Of a DNA stretch of 10,299 bases, positions 1 to 7,869 are shown in pieces (the first letter of the stretch is position 1; each line of letters starts with the position of its first letter). Source of the stretch: Deltaproteobacteria bacterium (lineage in GTDB: Bacteria; Myxococcota_A; JAADFL01); the NCBI GenBank assembly GCA_013152945.1, contig JAADFL010000008.1, positions 1 through 10,299 on the forward strand, given 5' to 3'. Below the pieces are notes generated by a model, which saw nothing but the letters and a program-made list of their open reading frames with translations, did not search any database and was not told where the DNA came from. The position numbers and the translations under genes were made by a program.

Positions 1-23
1 TGTAGTCTTTTGCCACGACCCTG

Positions 24-45
24 GAATCCTTGAGGCATAGGATTC
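24..45 (+). other. small inverted repeat upstream of ugd
   Basis: A perfect 7-bp inverted repeat, GAATCCT (24-30) and AGGATTC (39-45), with an 8-nt loop. No T-run follows it, so it is a poor intrinsic terminator; it could be an operator, an mRNA leader hairpin or chance. The rest of the 1-175 leader contains a run of eight G residues (66-73) and no gene I can support. Confidence 0.25.
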
Positions 46-175
46 GTTCTACTGCGGATTTAGGAGGGGGGGGTCCTTAAGAGGTTCGAGGATGACTTTG
101 GTGTTTACCGCAACAACCCTTGCTTGGCAAGTCAGGCTTCATTCTGGTAGGTTTGTATGCTTGGAGGTTCATGGG

Positions 176-1486
176 ATGAAGATCAGTGTTATTGGAACAG
201 GGTACGTGGGATTGGTCGTCGGAACAGGTTTTGCCGAGACAGGCCACGATGTCATGTGCCTGGACAAGGACGAGGCCAAGATCAGTGCCCTCAACAGGGG
301 CGAGGTGCCGTTGTTCGAGCCGGGCCTCGCAGACATCATGGCCAGGAACATGAGGGAAGAAAGGCTTTCCTTTTCCACCGATCTCGTAAGGGGAGTCGAG
401 TTCGGCGATGTCATATTCATCGCAGTAGGCACTCCCCAGGGCGAGGATGGATCCGCGGACTTGAGCCACGTCCTGGACGTGGCCCGGACCATTGCGAAGC
501 ACATGAACGGTTACAAGATAATCGTCACCAAGAGCACTGTGCCGGTTGGCACGGCGGACAAGATTGCCGATATACTATCGAGTTCGGCGAGCCATGCCTT
601 CGACGTGGTGAGCAACCCGGAGTTCCTTAAAGAAGGTGATGCGGTCAATGATTTCATGAAACCGGACAGGATAATCATCGGAACCGGCAATCCCAGGGTA
701 AGAGATATTTTGTCCGACCTGTACGCGCCTTTCATTCGAACCGAGAATCCCATCATCTTCATGGACGTGCGTTCCGCGGAGATGACCAAGTACGCTGCCA
801 ATGCAATGCTGGCCACAAGGATCTCTTTCATGAACGACCTTGCCAATCTTTGCGAGTCTGCCGGCGCCGACATCCACATGGTGAGAAAAGGCATGGGTGC
901 GGACCAGAGGATTGGTTATTCCTTTCTTTTTCCAGGGGTCGGGTACGGCGGGTCGTGTTTTCCAAAAGATGTGCGTGCCCTTTTGAATACCGCAAGGGAA
1001 CACGATTACGAATTGGAACTTTTGGCGGCTGTGGACGCAGTGAACGAACGCCAAAAGCACAGGCTCGTGGACAAGGTCAAGGCCAGGTTCGGTAAAGACC
1101 TTTCCAACAAGCGCTTTGCCGTGTGGGGCCTTTCATTCAAGCCAAAGACCGACGATATGCGCGAAGCACCGTCGGTGGTCATTATCAAGGAGCTGCTGGA
1201 CCTGGGAGCCGAGGTCATGGCCTATGATCCTGCTGCAATGGCGAATGCAGAAAAGATATTCAAGGACAGGGTCCTCCTGTGCAAGGTCGGGTACCACTGC
1301 CTGAAAGACGCGGACGGCCTGCTGGTGGTCACCGAGTGGAACGAGTTCAGGCGGCCGGACTTCGAACGGATCAAGGGCCTGATGCGGACACCGGTGGTGT
1401 TCGACGGCCGAAACGTTTACGATCCGGCCAAAATGAAGGCCCTGGGCATGGAGTATTACGGAATCGGCAGGAAGGAGGCGGGCTGA
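176..1486 (+). CDS. ugd: UDP-glucose 6-dehydrogenase
   Basis: Oxidises UDP-glucose to UDP-glucuronate in the cytoplasm with two NAD+, feeding surface polysaccharide synthesis. The 436-residue product has the usual family length. Visible in order are the N-terminal Rossmann motif GTGYVG (7-12), a VGTP segment (84-87), KSTVPVGT (119-126), NPEFLKEGDA (147-156), EMTKYAANA with the conserved Lys205, and GVGYGGSCFPKD with catalytic Cys261 and Asp265. The C-terminal UDP-binding domain contains GLSFKPKTDDMREAPS (318-333). The start at 176 is chosen because the family begins MKI-VIGTGYVG and because GGAGG at 163-167 sits 8 nt upstream. The frame stays open back to an ATG at 92, which would add 28 residues unlike the family. 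The stop overlaps the next gene start by one base, so translational coupling is likely. Identification is firm; the exact sugar specificity (UDP-glucose rather than a related nucleotide sugar) is inferred from the family. Confidence 0.96.
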   Translation: MKISVIGTGYVGLVVGTGFAETGHDVMCLDKDEAKISALNRGEVPLFEPGLADIMARNMREERLSFSTDLVRGVEFGDVIFIAVGTPQGEDGSADLSHVLDVARTIAKHMNGYKIIVTKSTVPVGTADKIADILSSSASHAFDVVSNPEFLKEGDAVNDFMKPDRIIIGTGNPRVRDILSDLYAPFIRTENPIIFMDVRSAEMTKYAANAMLATRISFMNDLANLCESAGADIHMVRKGMGADQRIGYSFLFPGVGYGGSCFPKDVRALLNTAREHDYELELLAAVDAVNERQKHRLVDKVKARFGKDLSNKRFAVWGLSFKPKTDDMREAPSVVIIKELLDLGAEVMAYDPAAMANAEKIFKDRVLLCKVGYHCLKDADGLLVVTEWNEFRRPDFERIKGLMRTPVVFDGRNVYDPAKMKALGMEYYGIGRKEAG

Positions 1487-2448
1487 TGCACGTCCTGGTC
1501 ACAGGCGGAGCAGGCTTCATAGGACACCATGTATGCATGGCCTTGCTTAGGCGGGGAGACAGGGTAACCTGTGTCGACAACTTCAATGATTTCTATGCCC
1601 CGGCCATAAAGGAAAACAATGTGGCACAACTCGAAAGAGAGGGCAAAGACCTGTTCAGTCTCAAGCGCTCCGACATTACCGATGAAAAGGCTGTCATGCG
1701 AATCATGGAGCAAGGGCGTTTCGATGCAGTAATACACCTTGCTGCATGGGCCGGTGTCAGGCCGAGTATAGAGAAACCCCTGTTGTACCAAGAGGTGAAT
1801 GTCAGGGGTACTACAATCCTTCTCGAAGCATGCAGGAGATTCGGGCCCAAACGTTTCGTGTTCGCTTCTTCTTCAAGCGTTTACGGCAATCGAAAGAATG
1901 TCCCATTCAGGGAGACCGACAACGTGGACAACCCGATATCACCCTATGCGGCAACCAAAAAGGCAGGGGAGTTGATCTGTTATACCTATCATCATCTTCA
2001 CCGGATGGATGTAACTTGCCTGCGGTATTTCACGGTGTACGGGCCGGGCCAACGACCGGAAATGGCAATCCACAAGTTTACAAGGCTCATTAAAAACGGC
2101 CGGCCTATTCCCATGTTCGGAGATGGTAAGACCAGCCGGGATTATACCTTTGTTGACGACATCGTGCAGGGAACCTTGTCCGCACTGGACAATGCAGGAG
2201 GATACAATATCTACAACCTCGGCAATTCCAGGACCATTGCACTCGAAGAACTCATTTCCTCCATCGCCCGCCTCCTTGGAAAAGAGCCGCACATCAAGGC
2301 CATGCCCATGCAGGCCGGAGATGTGGAGATGACGTTTGCCGATATATCCAAGGCTGCAAGGGACCTCGGATACAACCCTGACTTTCCCCTGGAAAAAGGC
2401 CTCAAGATATTTGTCGATTGGTTCAACGAGAACATGGCAAGCAAATAA
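1486..2448 (+). CDS. NAD-dependent UDP-sugar epimerase, probably UDP-glucuronate 4-epimerase
   Basis: A 320-residue extended short-chain dehydrogenase/epimerase, typical in length. It has the Rossmann motif GGAGFIG (7-13), the acidic end of the second strand in VDNFND (30-35), HLAAWAGVRPS (84-94), SSSSVYG (128-134) and the catalytic Tyr154/Lys158 pair in YAATK. It also has the YGPGQRPEMA segment (185-194) and DYTFVDD (219-225). The VDNFNDFY and AWAGVR signatures resemble UDP-glucuronate 4-epimerases, which interconvert UDP-glucuronate and UDP-galacturonate. UDP-glucose 4-epimerase or a dTDP-sugar dehydratase are less likely alternatives. The start ATG at 1486 shares a base with the ugd stop (TGATG), with the SD-like AAGGAGG at 1472-1478 inside the end of ugd. 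The preceding dehydrogenase makes exactly the substrate this enzyme would use, which strengthens the call. The exact substrate is inferred. Confidence 0.88.
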   Translation: MHVLVTGGAGFIGHHVCMALLRRGDRVTCVDNFNDFYAPAIKENNVAQLEREGKDLFSLKRSDITDEKAVMRIMEQGRFDAVIHLAAWAGVRPSIEKPLLYQEVNVRGTTILLEACRRFGPKRFVFASSSSVYGNRKNVPFRETDNVDNPISPYAATKKAGELICYTYHHLHRMDVTCLRYFTVYGPGQRPEMAIHKFTRLIKNGRPIPMFGDGKTSRDYTFVDDIVQGTLSALDNAGGYNIYNLGNSRTIALEELISSIARLLGKEPHIKAMPMQAGDVEMTFADISKAARDLGYNPDFPLEKGLKIFVDWFNENMASK

Positions 2449-2705
2449 GCAATGCCGTCCTTGAAGCGCCTTCACCGGGCAGAGATGCAGTTCTCAATAA
2501 TTTTCCGGCTTCGCCTTTGAAGCAGCAAATGTGAAAATAATTTTTTACGCCCTACAATCCGGCAAAAGTGCGCCCCGGCCGTTCCAGGGCAAATTTTCAG
2601 TTATTCAATTTCGAATTGTTCCTCATAGCAAATTGCTCTGCCTTGCCGATTTGCAACGTACTTCAAAAAGTTCAGTGAAAAGAATGAGTTTCAGGAATCC
2701 ACGGA
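2449..2705. other. convergent intergenic spacer
   Basis: This 257-bp stretch separates the epimerase gene from the thiolase gene, which point at each other. I see no gene in it. Two 5-bp hairpins lie near the epimerase end: TGAAG/CTTCA at 2462-2474 with a 3-nt loop, and GCTTC/GAAGC at 2508-2523 with a 6-nt loop. The second is followed about 20 nt later by a T-run (2540-2545). They could weakly terminate the plus-strand unit. I see no strong hairpin plus U-tract for fadA on the other strand. The middle (about 2590-2660) is AT-rich with short palindromes such as CAATT-TCG-AATTG. Confidence 0.35.
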
Positions 2706-3914
2706 TCAAAGAAGGTAGTTTTCGAATAAACCTGCAGCACCCATGCCGCCGCCTATGCACATCGAGACCACGCCCCAGCGCTTCTTGTGATCCTTGAGCC
2801 AGTACAGCATCTGCGTGGCAAGTTTCGCTCCGGTCGCGCCAAGCGGGTGGCCAAGCGCGATTGCGCCGCCGTTGGGGTTCACCTTTTCAGGATCGAGCCC
2901 CTTGTTTTCGAGTTCCTTAACACAGTACACGGCCTGGCTGGCAAAAGCCTCGTTTATTTCCCAGCAATCGATATCCTTGTAGTCCAGGCCCAGCGGCTTT
3001 GCGACCTTTTCCATGAGCGCCGGAATCGCCAGGGCCGGACCTATTCCCATCAGCTTGGGATCAAACGCCACTACCCGGTATCCGTGCAACTTGCCCATGG
3101 GCTTCTTGCCCATTTTCTCGGCCTTTGCCCTGTCCATGACCAGAACGGCACCCGCCCCGTCGCTCATTTGAGAAGAGTTGCCGGCCGTAACAGTGCCCAG
3201 GCCTTCTTTCTTTGACTTTGGGTTTGCAAAGGCCGGCCTCAATTTGCCGAGACCCTCCATTGTAGAAGGCCTCGGGCCTTCGTCCACTTCGAAGAGGAAC
3301 TCGACCTTGTTGCCCTTGCCATCGTACTTGTATGCCGGCAGGGGAACGATTTGTTCTTTGAAATACCCCTTCTCGTTCGCCTCGATCGCTTTCTGATTAC
3401 TGCGCAGTGCGAATGCGTCCTGTTCCTCCCTGGTGATGCCGTACTTCATGGCCACGTTCTCCGCGGTCTCCCCCATGCTCACATAGGCCTGTGGGTATTC
3501 TTCGGCCAACTTGATGTTGGGTACGATCTTGTTACCGCCCATCGGCACCATTGTCATGGACTCGGTTCCGCCGCCGATACCTATGTCTATCATTCCGGCA
3601 TTAATATCTGCACAAATCTCCCAGATCGCCTGCAGACCGGAGCAACAGTACCTGTTTATGGTCATCGCCGGTACGGATTCGGGAAAATCAGCCAAATGGA
3701 CCGCAATCCTGGCCACGTTCATGCCCTGCTCGGCTTCAGGCATGGCGCACCCGAAGATAACATCCTCCACGTCTTTTGGATCGACACCTGCACGTTTTAC
3801 GACTTCCTTGAGCACGGTTGCGGCCATGTCGTCGGGCCTGGTATGTATCAGGCTGCCGCGTTTCGCCTTTCCGACCGCTGTCCGGCATGCAGCAACAATT
3901 ACGGGATCTCCCAT
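2706..3914 (-). CDS. fadA: 3-ketoacyl-CoA thiolase / acetyl-CoA acyltransferase
   Basis: Catalyses the last step of a beta-oxidation round: CoA-dependent cleavage of 3-ketoacyl-CoA to acetyl-CoA and a shortened acyl-CoA. The 402-residue protein is full length for the thiolase family. It opens with [12 protein letters not shown] (5-16). The nucleophile is Cys90 in [10 protein letters not shown], followed by GGGTESMT (114-121). The C-terminal catalytic motifs are all present: NEAFA (321-325), GHPLGATGA with His356, and CIGGGMGAA with Cys386. The start at 3914 has a good ribosome site (GGAGGG read on the minus strand, about 5 nt away). It follows fadN by 30 bp on the same strand, so the pair is almost certainly one transcript. 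The order fadN then fadA matches the Bacillus subtilis fadNA arrangement. A biosynthetic acetoacetyl-CoA thiolase is possible from sequence alone, but the partner gene favours degradation. Confidence 0.95.
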   Translation of the reverse strand: MGDPVIVAACRTAVGKAKRGSLIHTRPDDMAATVLKEVVKRAGVDPKDVEDVIFGCAMPEAEQGMNVARIAVHLADFPESVPAMTINRYCCSGLQAIWEICADINAGMIDIGIGGGTESMTMVPMGGNKIVPNIKLAEEYPQAYVSMGETAENVAMKYGITREEQDAFALRSNQKAIEANEKGYFKEQIVPLPAYKYDGKGNKVEFLFEVDEGPRPSTMEGLGKLRPAFANPKSKKEGLGTVTAGNSSQMSDGAGAVLVMDRAKAEKMGKKPMGKLHGYRVVAFDPKLMGIGPALAIPALMEKVAKPLGLDYKDIDCWEINEAFASQAVYCVKELENKGLDPEKVNPNGGAIALGHPLGATGAKLATQMLYWLKDHKKRWGVVSMCIGGGMGAAGLFENYLL

Positions 3915-3944
3915 GGTTTCCCTCCGTTTCTTGGAAAGCCCCGG

Positions 3945-6353
3945 CTAGTTCCGCAAGGGCTTGTTGTTCAAGAGCATGTATTGAATCCGTTCCTTTGTCT
4001 TTTCTTCTCCCAGCAGGCTCATGAATGCCTCGCGCTCCAGGTCAAGCAGCTCCTGTTCGCTGATCAACTGCCCTTCATACCTGGTTCCACCGGTTATGAC
4101 ATGGGCCAACTTGGTTGCAATGAACTGATCGTATTCGGTTGCCCAACCGGAGTTCTTCATGCCGTCGACTGCAATCATGAACGCGGCCTTTGCGCTTTCT
4201 CCTGCAGCAGGAATATCGTTGCGTGGTCTACCGGGTTCGAAACCGGCGGCCGCCATTCCAAGGGCCACCTCTTTTGCTCTTTTCATGACGTGATCCTTGT
4301 TTGGAACCATGATATCCGTCTTTCGAAGATATCCAAGCTCCTGGCCTTCGATGAATCCCATTCCAACCTTTGCGGTTGCAATATTCTCAAAGGCGACCTT
4401 GTACACAGACAGCAAGGGCACCTGTGCTCCGTCAGGCAATCCCTCGGTCATCCTTACGGCCAGCTCCTTGCAGCCTCCGCCTGCAGGTATCACACCAACT
4501 CCGACCTCGACGAGCCCTATGTACGTCTCGGCTGCTCCCACTACCTTTTGACCGTGCATGGTCATTTCGCAGCCTCCGCCCAGGGCCATGCCGACCGGAG
4601 CAGTCACTATGGGCCGCTTGCAATACTTCATCCTCATGTTTGCCTGCTGGAAATCGTTTACCAGCTTCTCGACTTCATCGACCTGGTTATTGTTGATTGC
4701 CATCAATATCATGAAAATGTTTGCGCCGACCGAAAAGTTTTCCGCATGGTTGGAAACTATCCCGGCCTCGAACTTTCCTTGTTCCAGCAGTTCAACGAGC
4801 TTGTTCTGCATTTCAATGGTATCGTTGTCCACTGCATTCATCTTGGTATGGAATTCAAGACATGCACATCCGTCTCCAATGTCCCAAATAGTGCCTCCAT
4901 CGTTGTGGGCGACTTTCTTCTCTTTGCCCAACTCGGGCAGCATTATTACTCGCTCATCTCCAGGGATTTCCACATACTTGTGATTCGCAATATCGTACTG
5001 GTATTTCTTGTTGCCTTCCTGCTTGTAGAAACTCTTGTTGCCCTTTTCAAGCATTGTTTTTACAGCGACCGGAACCGGGCGGCCTTCCTTCTCCAACCGT
5101 TCAACTACATATTCCAGGCCAAGAGCATCCCAGGTTTCGAACGGCCCCAGCTTGAAGTTGAAACCCCACTTCATGCCGTTGTCGACTTCAATGACCATGT
5201 CTGCGATCTCAGGCACCCTGTTGGCAGAGTACACCAAAGACTCGGACACCATCTTCCAGGCGAAGGATGCAGCCTTGTCATCTCCTTCAACCAAGGTCTT
5301 GATCTGTTTCGCAGGGTCTGATTTGGCCTTCATGGCTGCAGCCACGGACTCATATTCGAATTTTTGGACCGGCACATATTCCATTGTCTTCCAGTCGAGC
5401 ACGAGCCTTTCCTTGTTAGGACCCCTCTTGTAGAAACCGGCCCTTGTCTTGTTGCCAAGAGCGCCTTTTTCCACCAATTTTTTGAGCATTTCAGGAGGAG
5501 CGACCACGTCCCGGGCCTCGTCGTCAGGGCAATTTTCGACAATAGTGTCAGCAACGTGCACCAATGTGTCCAGGCCCACGAGATCGGCGGTTTTGAACGA
5601 TGCTGTTTTCGGCCTTCCCATGGGCTTGCCTGCTATGGCGTCCACTTCGTCGATTCTCATGTCCATGTCCTGCATGAGCCTCATTGTACACATCATGCCG
5701 TGAACGCCGATTCGGTTGGCCACGAAGTTCGGCGTATCCTTACCCCAGATGACGCCCTTGCCCAGTCTTTCGGAACAGAATTCCGCCATGAACCCGGACA
5801 AGCCGGGATCGCACAACGGGTGGGGTACTATCTCCAGGAGCTTCATGAAACGTACCGGGTTGAAGAAATGCGTGCCCATGAAGTGCTTCTTCAATGAATC
5901 AGAGCAATCCTCGCTCATCTTGACTATTGAAAGTCCCGAGGTGTTGGTGCTCACTATGCTGTCCGGGTTCCTGTACTTGTCGACGTTGGCCAACACCTGC
6001 TTCTTTATGTCCAGTCGTTCCACAACGACCTCGATGATCCAGTCGCAGTCAGCGATCTTTTCGAAATCATCATCGAAATTTCCGATCGTAATCCTGTCTA
6101 CGATCTTCTTGGAAAAAAGCGCGGACGCCGGAGGCTTCCATTTCAGTGCAGCCTTCAACGACTGGTTTCCGAGCTTGTTTCTCACAGAAGGATCCGTGTC
6201 CTTCCTCTTTTTCTCGCTCTCGGAAAGCATGTTGTCAAAGGGAACAATGTCCAACATGAGCACGTCGAGCCCGCATCCTGCAAGGTGTCCAGCTATTGCC
6301 ATGCCCATTACACCCGAACCGAGCACAGCAGCCTTCTTTATCTCTCCAGCCAT
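3945..6353 (-). CDS. fadN: 3-hydroxyacyl-CoA dehydrogenase / enoyl-CoA hydratase fusion (FadN type)
   Basis: An 802-residue bifunctional beta-oxidation enzyme with the dehydrogenase first and the crotonase domain last, as in B. subtilis FadN and opposite to E. coli FadB. The NAD-binding motif GSGVMG is at 12-17, with Asp35 ending the second strand. STNTSGL is at 135-141. The dehydrogenase catalytic pair is His162 (GTHFFNP) and Glu174 (LLEIVP), with Asn209 in TPNFVANRIG. The two C-terminal dehydrogenase subdomains cover about 208-470. The crotonase fold covers about 490-700: NFSVGANI (539-546) matches the oxyanion-hole region. Glu596 in GGGCEM and Glu616 in GLVEVGVGVIPAGGG are the two hydratase glutamates, spaced 20 residues as in FadB. 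Both active sites look intact. A clear GGGAGG (minus strand, 6363-6368) lies 9 nt before the start. It precedes fadA by 30 bp. The product would act in the cytoplasm, probably in a complex with FadA. Confidence 0.94.
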   Translation of the reverse strand: MAGEIKKAAVLGSGVMGMAIAGHLAGCGLDVLMLDIVPFDNMLSESEKKRKDTDPSVRNKLGNQSLKAALKWKPPASALFSKKIVDRITIGNFDDDFEKIADCDWIIEVVVERLDIKKQVLANVDKYRNPDSIVSTNTSGLSIVKMSEDCSDSLKKHFMGTHFFNPVRFMKLLEIVPHPLCDPGLSGFMAEFCSERLGKGVIWGKDTPNFVANRIGVHGMMCTMRLMQDMDMRIDEVDAIAGKPMGRPKTASFKTADLVGLDTLVHVADTIVENCPDDEARDVVAPPEMLKKLVEKGALGNKTRAGFYKRGPNKERLVLDWKTMEYVPVQKFEYESVAAAMKAKSDPAKQIKTLVEGDDKAASFAWKMVSESLVYSANRVPEIADMVIEVDNGMKWGFNFKLGPFETWDALGLEYVVERLEKEGRPVPVAVKTMLEKGNKSFYKQEGNKKYQYDIANHKYVEIPGDERVIMLPELGKEKKVAHNDGGTIWDIGDGCACLEFHTKMNAVDNDTIEMQNKLVELLEQGKFEAGIVSNHAENFSVGANIFMILMAINNNQVDEVEKLVNDFQQANMRMKYCKRPIVTAPVGMALGGGCEMTMHGQKVVGAAETYIGLVEVGVGVIPAGGGCKELAVRMTEGLPDGAQVPLLSVYKVAFENIATAKVGMGFIEGQELGYLRKTDIMVPNKDHVMKRAKEVALGMAAAGFEPGRPRNDIPAAGESAKAAFMIAVDGMKNSGWATEYDQFIATKLAHVITGGTRYEGQLISEQELLDLEREAFMSLLGEEKTKERIQYMLLNNKPLRN

Positions 6354-6489
6354 CCTATGAAACCTCCCTCTTCGGTTTTACGGCATTCAGGTGTTTGCCC
6401 GGTTTCATGACCCGGGACAAGAAAAACGCCGCAACCCAATCGTTCACAGTTCAAGTTCGATATGGCGTAAGTGCAGCACACGACCAAGG

Positions 6490-6519
6490 TATCTAGCCTT
6501 TTTCGGCGCACCGTGTCAA
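6490..6519 (-). promoter_or_regulatory. candidate sigma-70-like promoter for fadN-fadA
   Basis: Read on the minus strand, a perfect -35 box TTGACA (6514-6519) is followed after 18 nt by TAGATA (6490-6495). This would give a leader of about 130 nt before the fadN start. The -10 is poor (three of six matches to TATAAT), so the call is tentative. The 281-bp space between fadN and the next gene (6354-6634) holds no other gene. Confidence 0.35.
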
Positions 6520-6558
6520 GACTCTTTGAACACAAGTACGATAGAAAATGTATCTCCT

Positions 6559-6570
6559 TGATATATATCA
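6559..6570. promoter_or_regulatory. 12-bp perfect palindrome, possible operator
   Basis: TGATATATATCA reads the same on both strands. It lies in the divergent control region, about 40 bp upstream of the fadN -35 candidate and 28 bp upstream of the -35 candidate for the gene at 6635. Fatty-acid degradation genes are commonly controlled by TetR- or GntR-family repressors binding palindromes, but I do not recognise this as a known FadR or PsrA site. AT palindromes also arise by chance in AT-rich spacers. Confidence 0.3.
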
Positions 6571-6597
6571 TTTTTTCAATGAACAATGGTTCGCCGA

Positions 6598-6626
6598 TTG
6601 ACATGTTTTCAGCCAACAAGTAGGTT
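6598..6626 (+). promoter_or_regulatory. candidate promoter immediately before the small NTF2-like gene
   Basis: TTGACA (6598-6603) and TAGGTT (6621-6626) are separated by 17 nt. Transcription would start near 6633, only a couple of bases before the ATG at 6635, so the mRNA would be leaderless or nearly so. That fits the absence of a recognisable Shine-Dalgarno in front of this gene. A second reading uses TATGTA at 6626-6631, but the spacing is then 22 nt. Confidence 0.35.
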
Positions 6627-6634
6627 ATGTAAAC

Positions 6635-7102
6635 ATGACTTACTCCAAGGCCCTGATTACAGCTCTTTGTGCCTTGTTGGCGGCCGTAGTCTTGTACAAG
6701 TTTTCATGTCCGGACCGAAAAGACCTTTCAGATGAAGAGATGATCCGGCAGATCCTGGACAAGGCGCAAGTCTATGCTGGTGACAGGGACCGGGAAGGGC
6801 TCTTGTCCCTGGTGGCCGACGATTACAGCGATGACCAGGGAATGAAAAAAAATGATCTGTCCAGATTGATCGCATTCTGGTTCCTGCGCTCCAAGAGCAT
6901 AGGAGTGCATTTCATGCACACTTCGATCAAGGTTACAGGAAACAATGCAAGAGTGGATACGCAGGCCGTGCTGACACGTGGAACCGGGGCCCTGGGCTCG
7001 GTTATTCCCACGGACGCCTCGGTGTACGACCTGCAAATACAACTGGAACGGCGTGACAAACAATGGAAAGTGGTATCTCACAGGAGAGCGCGGGTGCGAT
7101 AA
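6635..7102 (+). CDS. small membrane-anchored or exported protein, probably NTF2-like
   Basis: A 155-residue protein of unknown function. Residues about 5-22 form a hydrophobic stretch (ALITALCALLAAVVLY) after a short N-terminus with one Lys. This would serve as an uncleaved anchor or signal peptide. Cys25 follows, but KFSC is not a good lipobox. The rest is soluble: a helical start (EEMIRQILDKAQVYAGDRD, 34-52), then alternating strands ending in QLERRDKQWKVVSHRR. That alpha-then-beta plan with a terminal W-K-V-V strand is typical of NTF2/SnoaL-like cone folds (DUF4440-like). This is pattern recognition without a search. The ATG at 6635 is the only sensible start, and no clear ribosome site precedes it. 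It is divergent from fadN and convergent with plsY, so probably monocistronic. No catalytic residues can be assigned; a ligand-binding or envelope role is a guess. Confidence 0.65.
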   Translation: MTYSKALITALCALLAAVVLYKFSCPDRKDLSDEEMIRQILDKAQVYAGDRDREGLLSLVADDYSDDQGMKKNDLSRLIAFWFLRSKSIGVHFMHTSIKVTGNNARVDTQAVLTRGTGALGSVIPTDASVYDLQIQLERRDKQWKVVSHRRARVR

Positions 7103-7111
7103 AAAGAGAGC

Positions 7112-7140
7112 CCGGATAAACAGGAATCATCGGTTTTTTT
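7112..7140. terminator. weak bidirectional terminator between the NTF2-like gene and plsY
   Basis: CCGGAT (7112-7117) pairs with ATC-at-CGG (7126-7133, two-base bulge) around an 8-nt loop, followed on the plus strand by seven T (7134-7140). On the minus strand the same hairpin is followed by a pyrimidine-rich run ending in five T. The genes converge with only 24 bp between them, so a shared terminator makes sense. The plus-strand T-run lies inside the plsY 3' end. Confidence 0.4.
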
Positions 7141-7783
7141 GACCGCCGGTATTGGGCATGTTTTCTTTCCTTTTCCCGATCTTGGATTCCTCTCCCCTGA
7201 GCAGCCGGGACATATTCGCCCTGTGTCTTGCCATGACCATGAGAAACATGACCAACACCATAATTGTCTTTGGAAGCTCGGGCATGGAAAAAGGTGCGGA
7301 TGCAACCAAGACCTGTGTTACAGCCATGACAGTAGCCCCGGTCATCGAGCCCAGGGATACGTATCTGGTGATAAACACCATAATCAAGAAAGCAATACCG
7401 CCTGCCGCCAAGGGTAACGGCACAAGAGCCAAGGCTCCGCCCGCGCTGGTGGCGACACCCTTGCCACCCCTGAACCTGAGCCAAACAGGAAAGTTGTGAC
7501 CCAGCACTGCAAGCACTGCCGCTGAAACCGCTGCAAGAGTACCGCCGCCTGAAAAATGCATGCAAATCATGACCGGTCCGTACCCTTTTAAAAAATCCAG
7601 GACAAAGGCGGCAATGCCCCAACCGGTTCCACAGGTTCTAAGCACATTGGTGGCACCGATGTTGCCGCTCCCTGCTTTCCTGACATCTACGCCTGCCAGC
7701 TTGCCCAGCAACAGGCCGAAGGGTACTGATCCCAACAGATAGGCTGTTACAAGTACGGGTACGACCGGCAAAGCTCCATACAT
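7127..7783 (-). CDS. plsY: acyl-phosphate:glycerol-3-phosphate acyltransferase PlsY
   Basis: Integral membrane enzyme that transfers an acyl group from acyl-phosphate to glycerol-3-phosphate, the first committed step of phospholipid synthesis in most bacteria. The 218 residues include several hydrophobic segments (about 5-28, 54-74, 82-97, 114-137, 145-163, 171-185). All three family motifs are visible: AGSGNIGATNVLR (37-49), GHNFPVWLRFRGGKGVAT (95-112), and RHRANMSRLLRGEESKIG (186-203). A polar tail of about 15 residues follows the last motif. The ATG at 7783 lacks a good Shine-Dalgarno: the preceding bases are pyrimidine-rich (TTCTTCC). However, AYLLGSVPFG falls at the usual distance from the N-terminus and I see no better start. 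Divergent from the PHP gene with an 86-bp gap, so not in an obvious operon with lipid genes. Confidence 0.95.
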   Translation of the reverse strand: MYGALPVVPVLVTAYLLGSVPFGLLLGKLAGVDVRKAGSGNIGATNVLRTCGTGWGIAAFVLDFLKGYGPVMICMHFSGGGTLAAVSAAVLAVLGHNFPVWLRFRGGKGVATSAGGALALVPLPLAAGGIAFLIMVFITRYVSLGSMTGATVMAVTQVLVASAPFSMPELPKTIMVLVMFLMVMARHRANMSRLLRGEESKIGKRKENMPNTGGQKNR

Positions 7784-7832
7784 GAAAAGGAAGAATAACA
7801 GACAAATACATTGTCAGCCATTATTTTTCATG

Positions 7833-7861
7833 TTGCAAAACCACGTGACCTTGGGCATATT
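7833..7861 (+). promoter_or_regulatory. tentative promoter for the PHP gene
   Basis: TTGCAA (7833-7838) and CATATT (7856-7861) are 17 nt apart. Transcription would begin near 7868, essentially at the first ATG (7870). If real, this favours either a leaderless message or use of the downstream ATG at 7897. Confidence 0.2.
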
Positions 7862-7869
7862 CGTTGCCC

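Noticed and set aside
92-175. A 28-codon N-terminal extension of ugd from the ATG at 92.
   Set aside because: The family starts directly at MKI before the Rossmann motif, and a good GGAGG precedes the ATG at 176. The extension resembles no known targeting signal.
1279-1485. Upstream in-frame extension of the epimerase into ugd.
   Set aside because: The extra residues overlap ugd coding sequence in another frame, while MHVLVTGGAGFIG is the standard epimerase N-terminus.
2531-2797. An 88-codon open frame between the two convergent operons.
   Set aside because: It has no ribosome site or domain and runs into the fadA coding region on the opposite strand.
3912-3947. A possible frameshift or split of one gene at the fadN-fadA junction.
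   Set aside because: Both proteins are full length with their own stop, start and ribosome site; this is an ordinary 30-bp operon gap.
3351-5321. A 656-codon open frame on the plus strand opposite fadA and fadN.
   Set aside because: It is antisense to two clearly conserved enzymes whose motifs are complete on the minus strand. Its translation is rich in His, Cys and Leu with no recognisable domain, and it crosses the fadN-fadA gap.
6338-6619. A 93-codon minus-strand frame overlapping the fadN start region.
   Set aside because: It overlaps the fadN start and ribosome site and the control region, has no recognisable sequence pattern, and would displace the promoter candidates.
6650-6715. Lipoprotein signal at Cys25 of the small protein.
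   Set aside because: The residues before the Cys (KFS) do not fit a lipobox, so only a generic anchor or signal segment is claimed.
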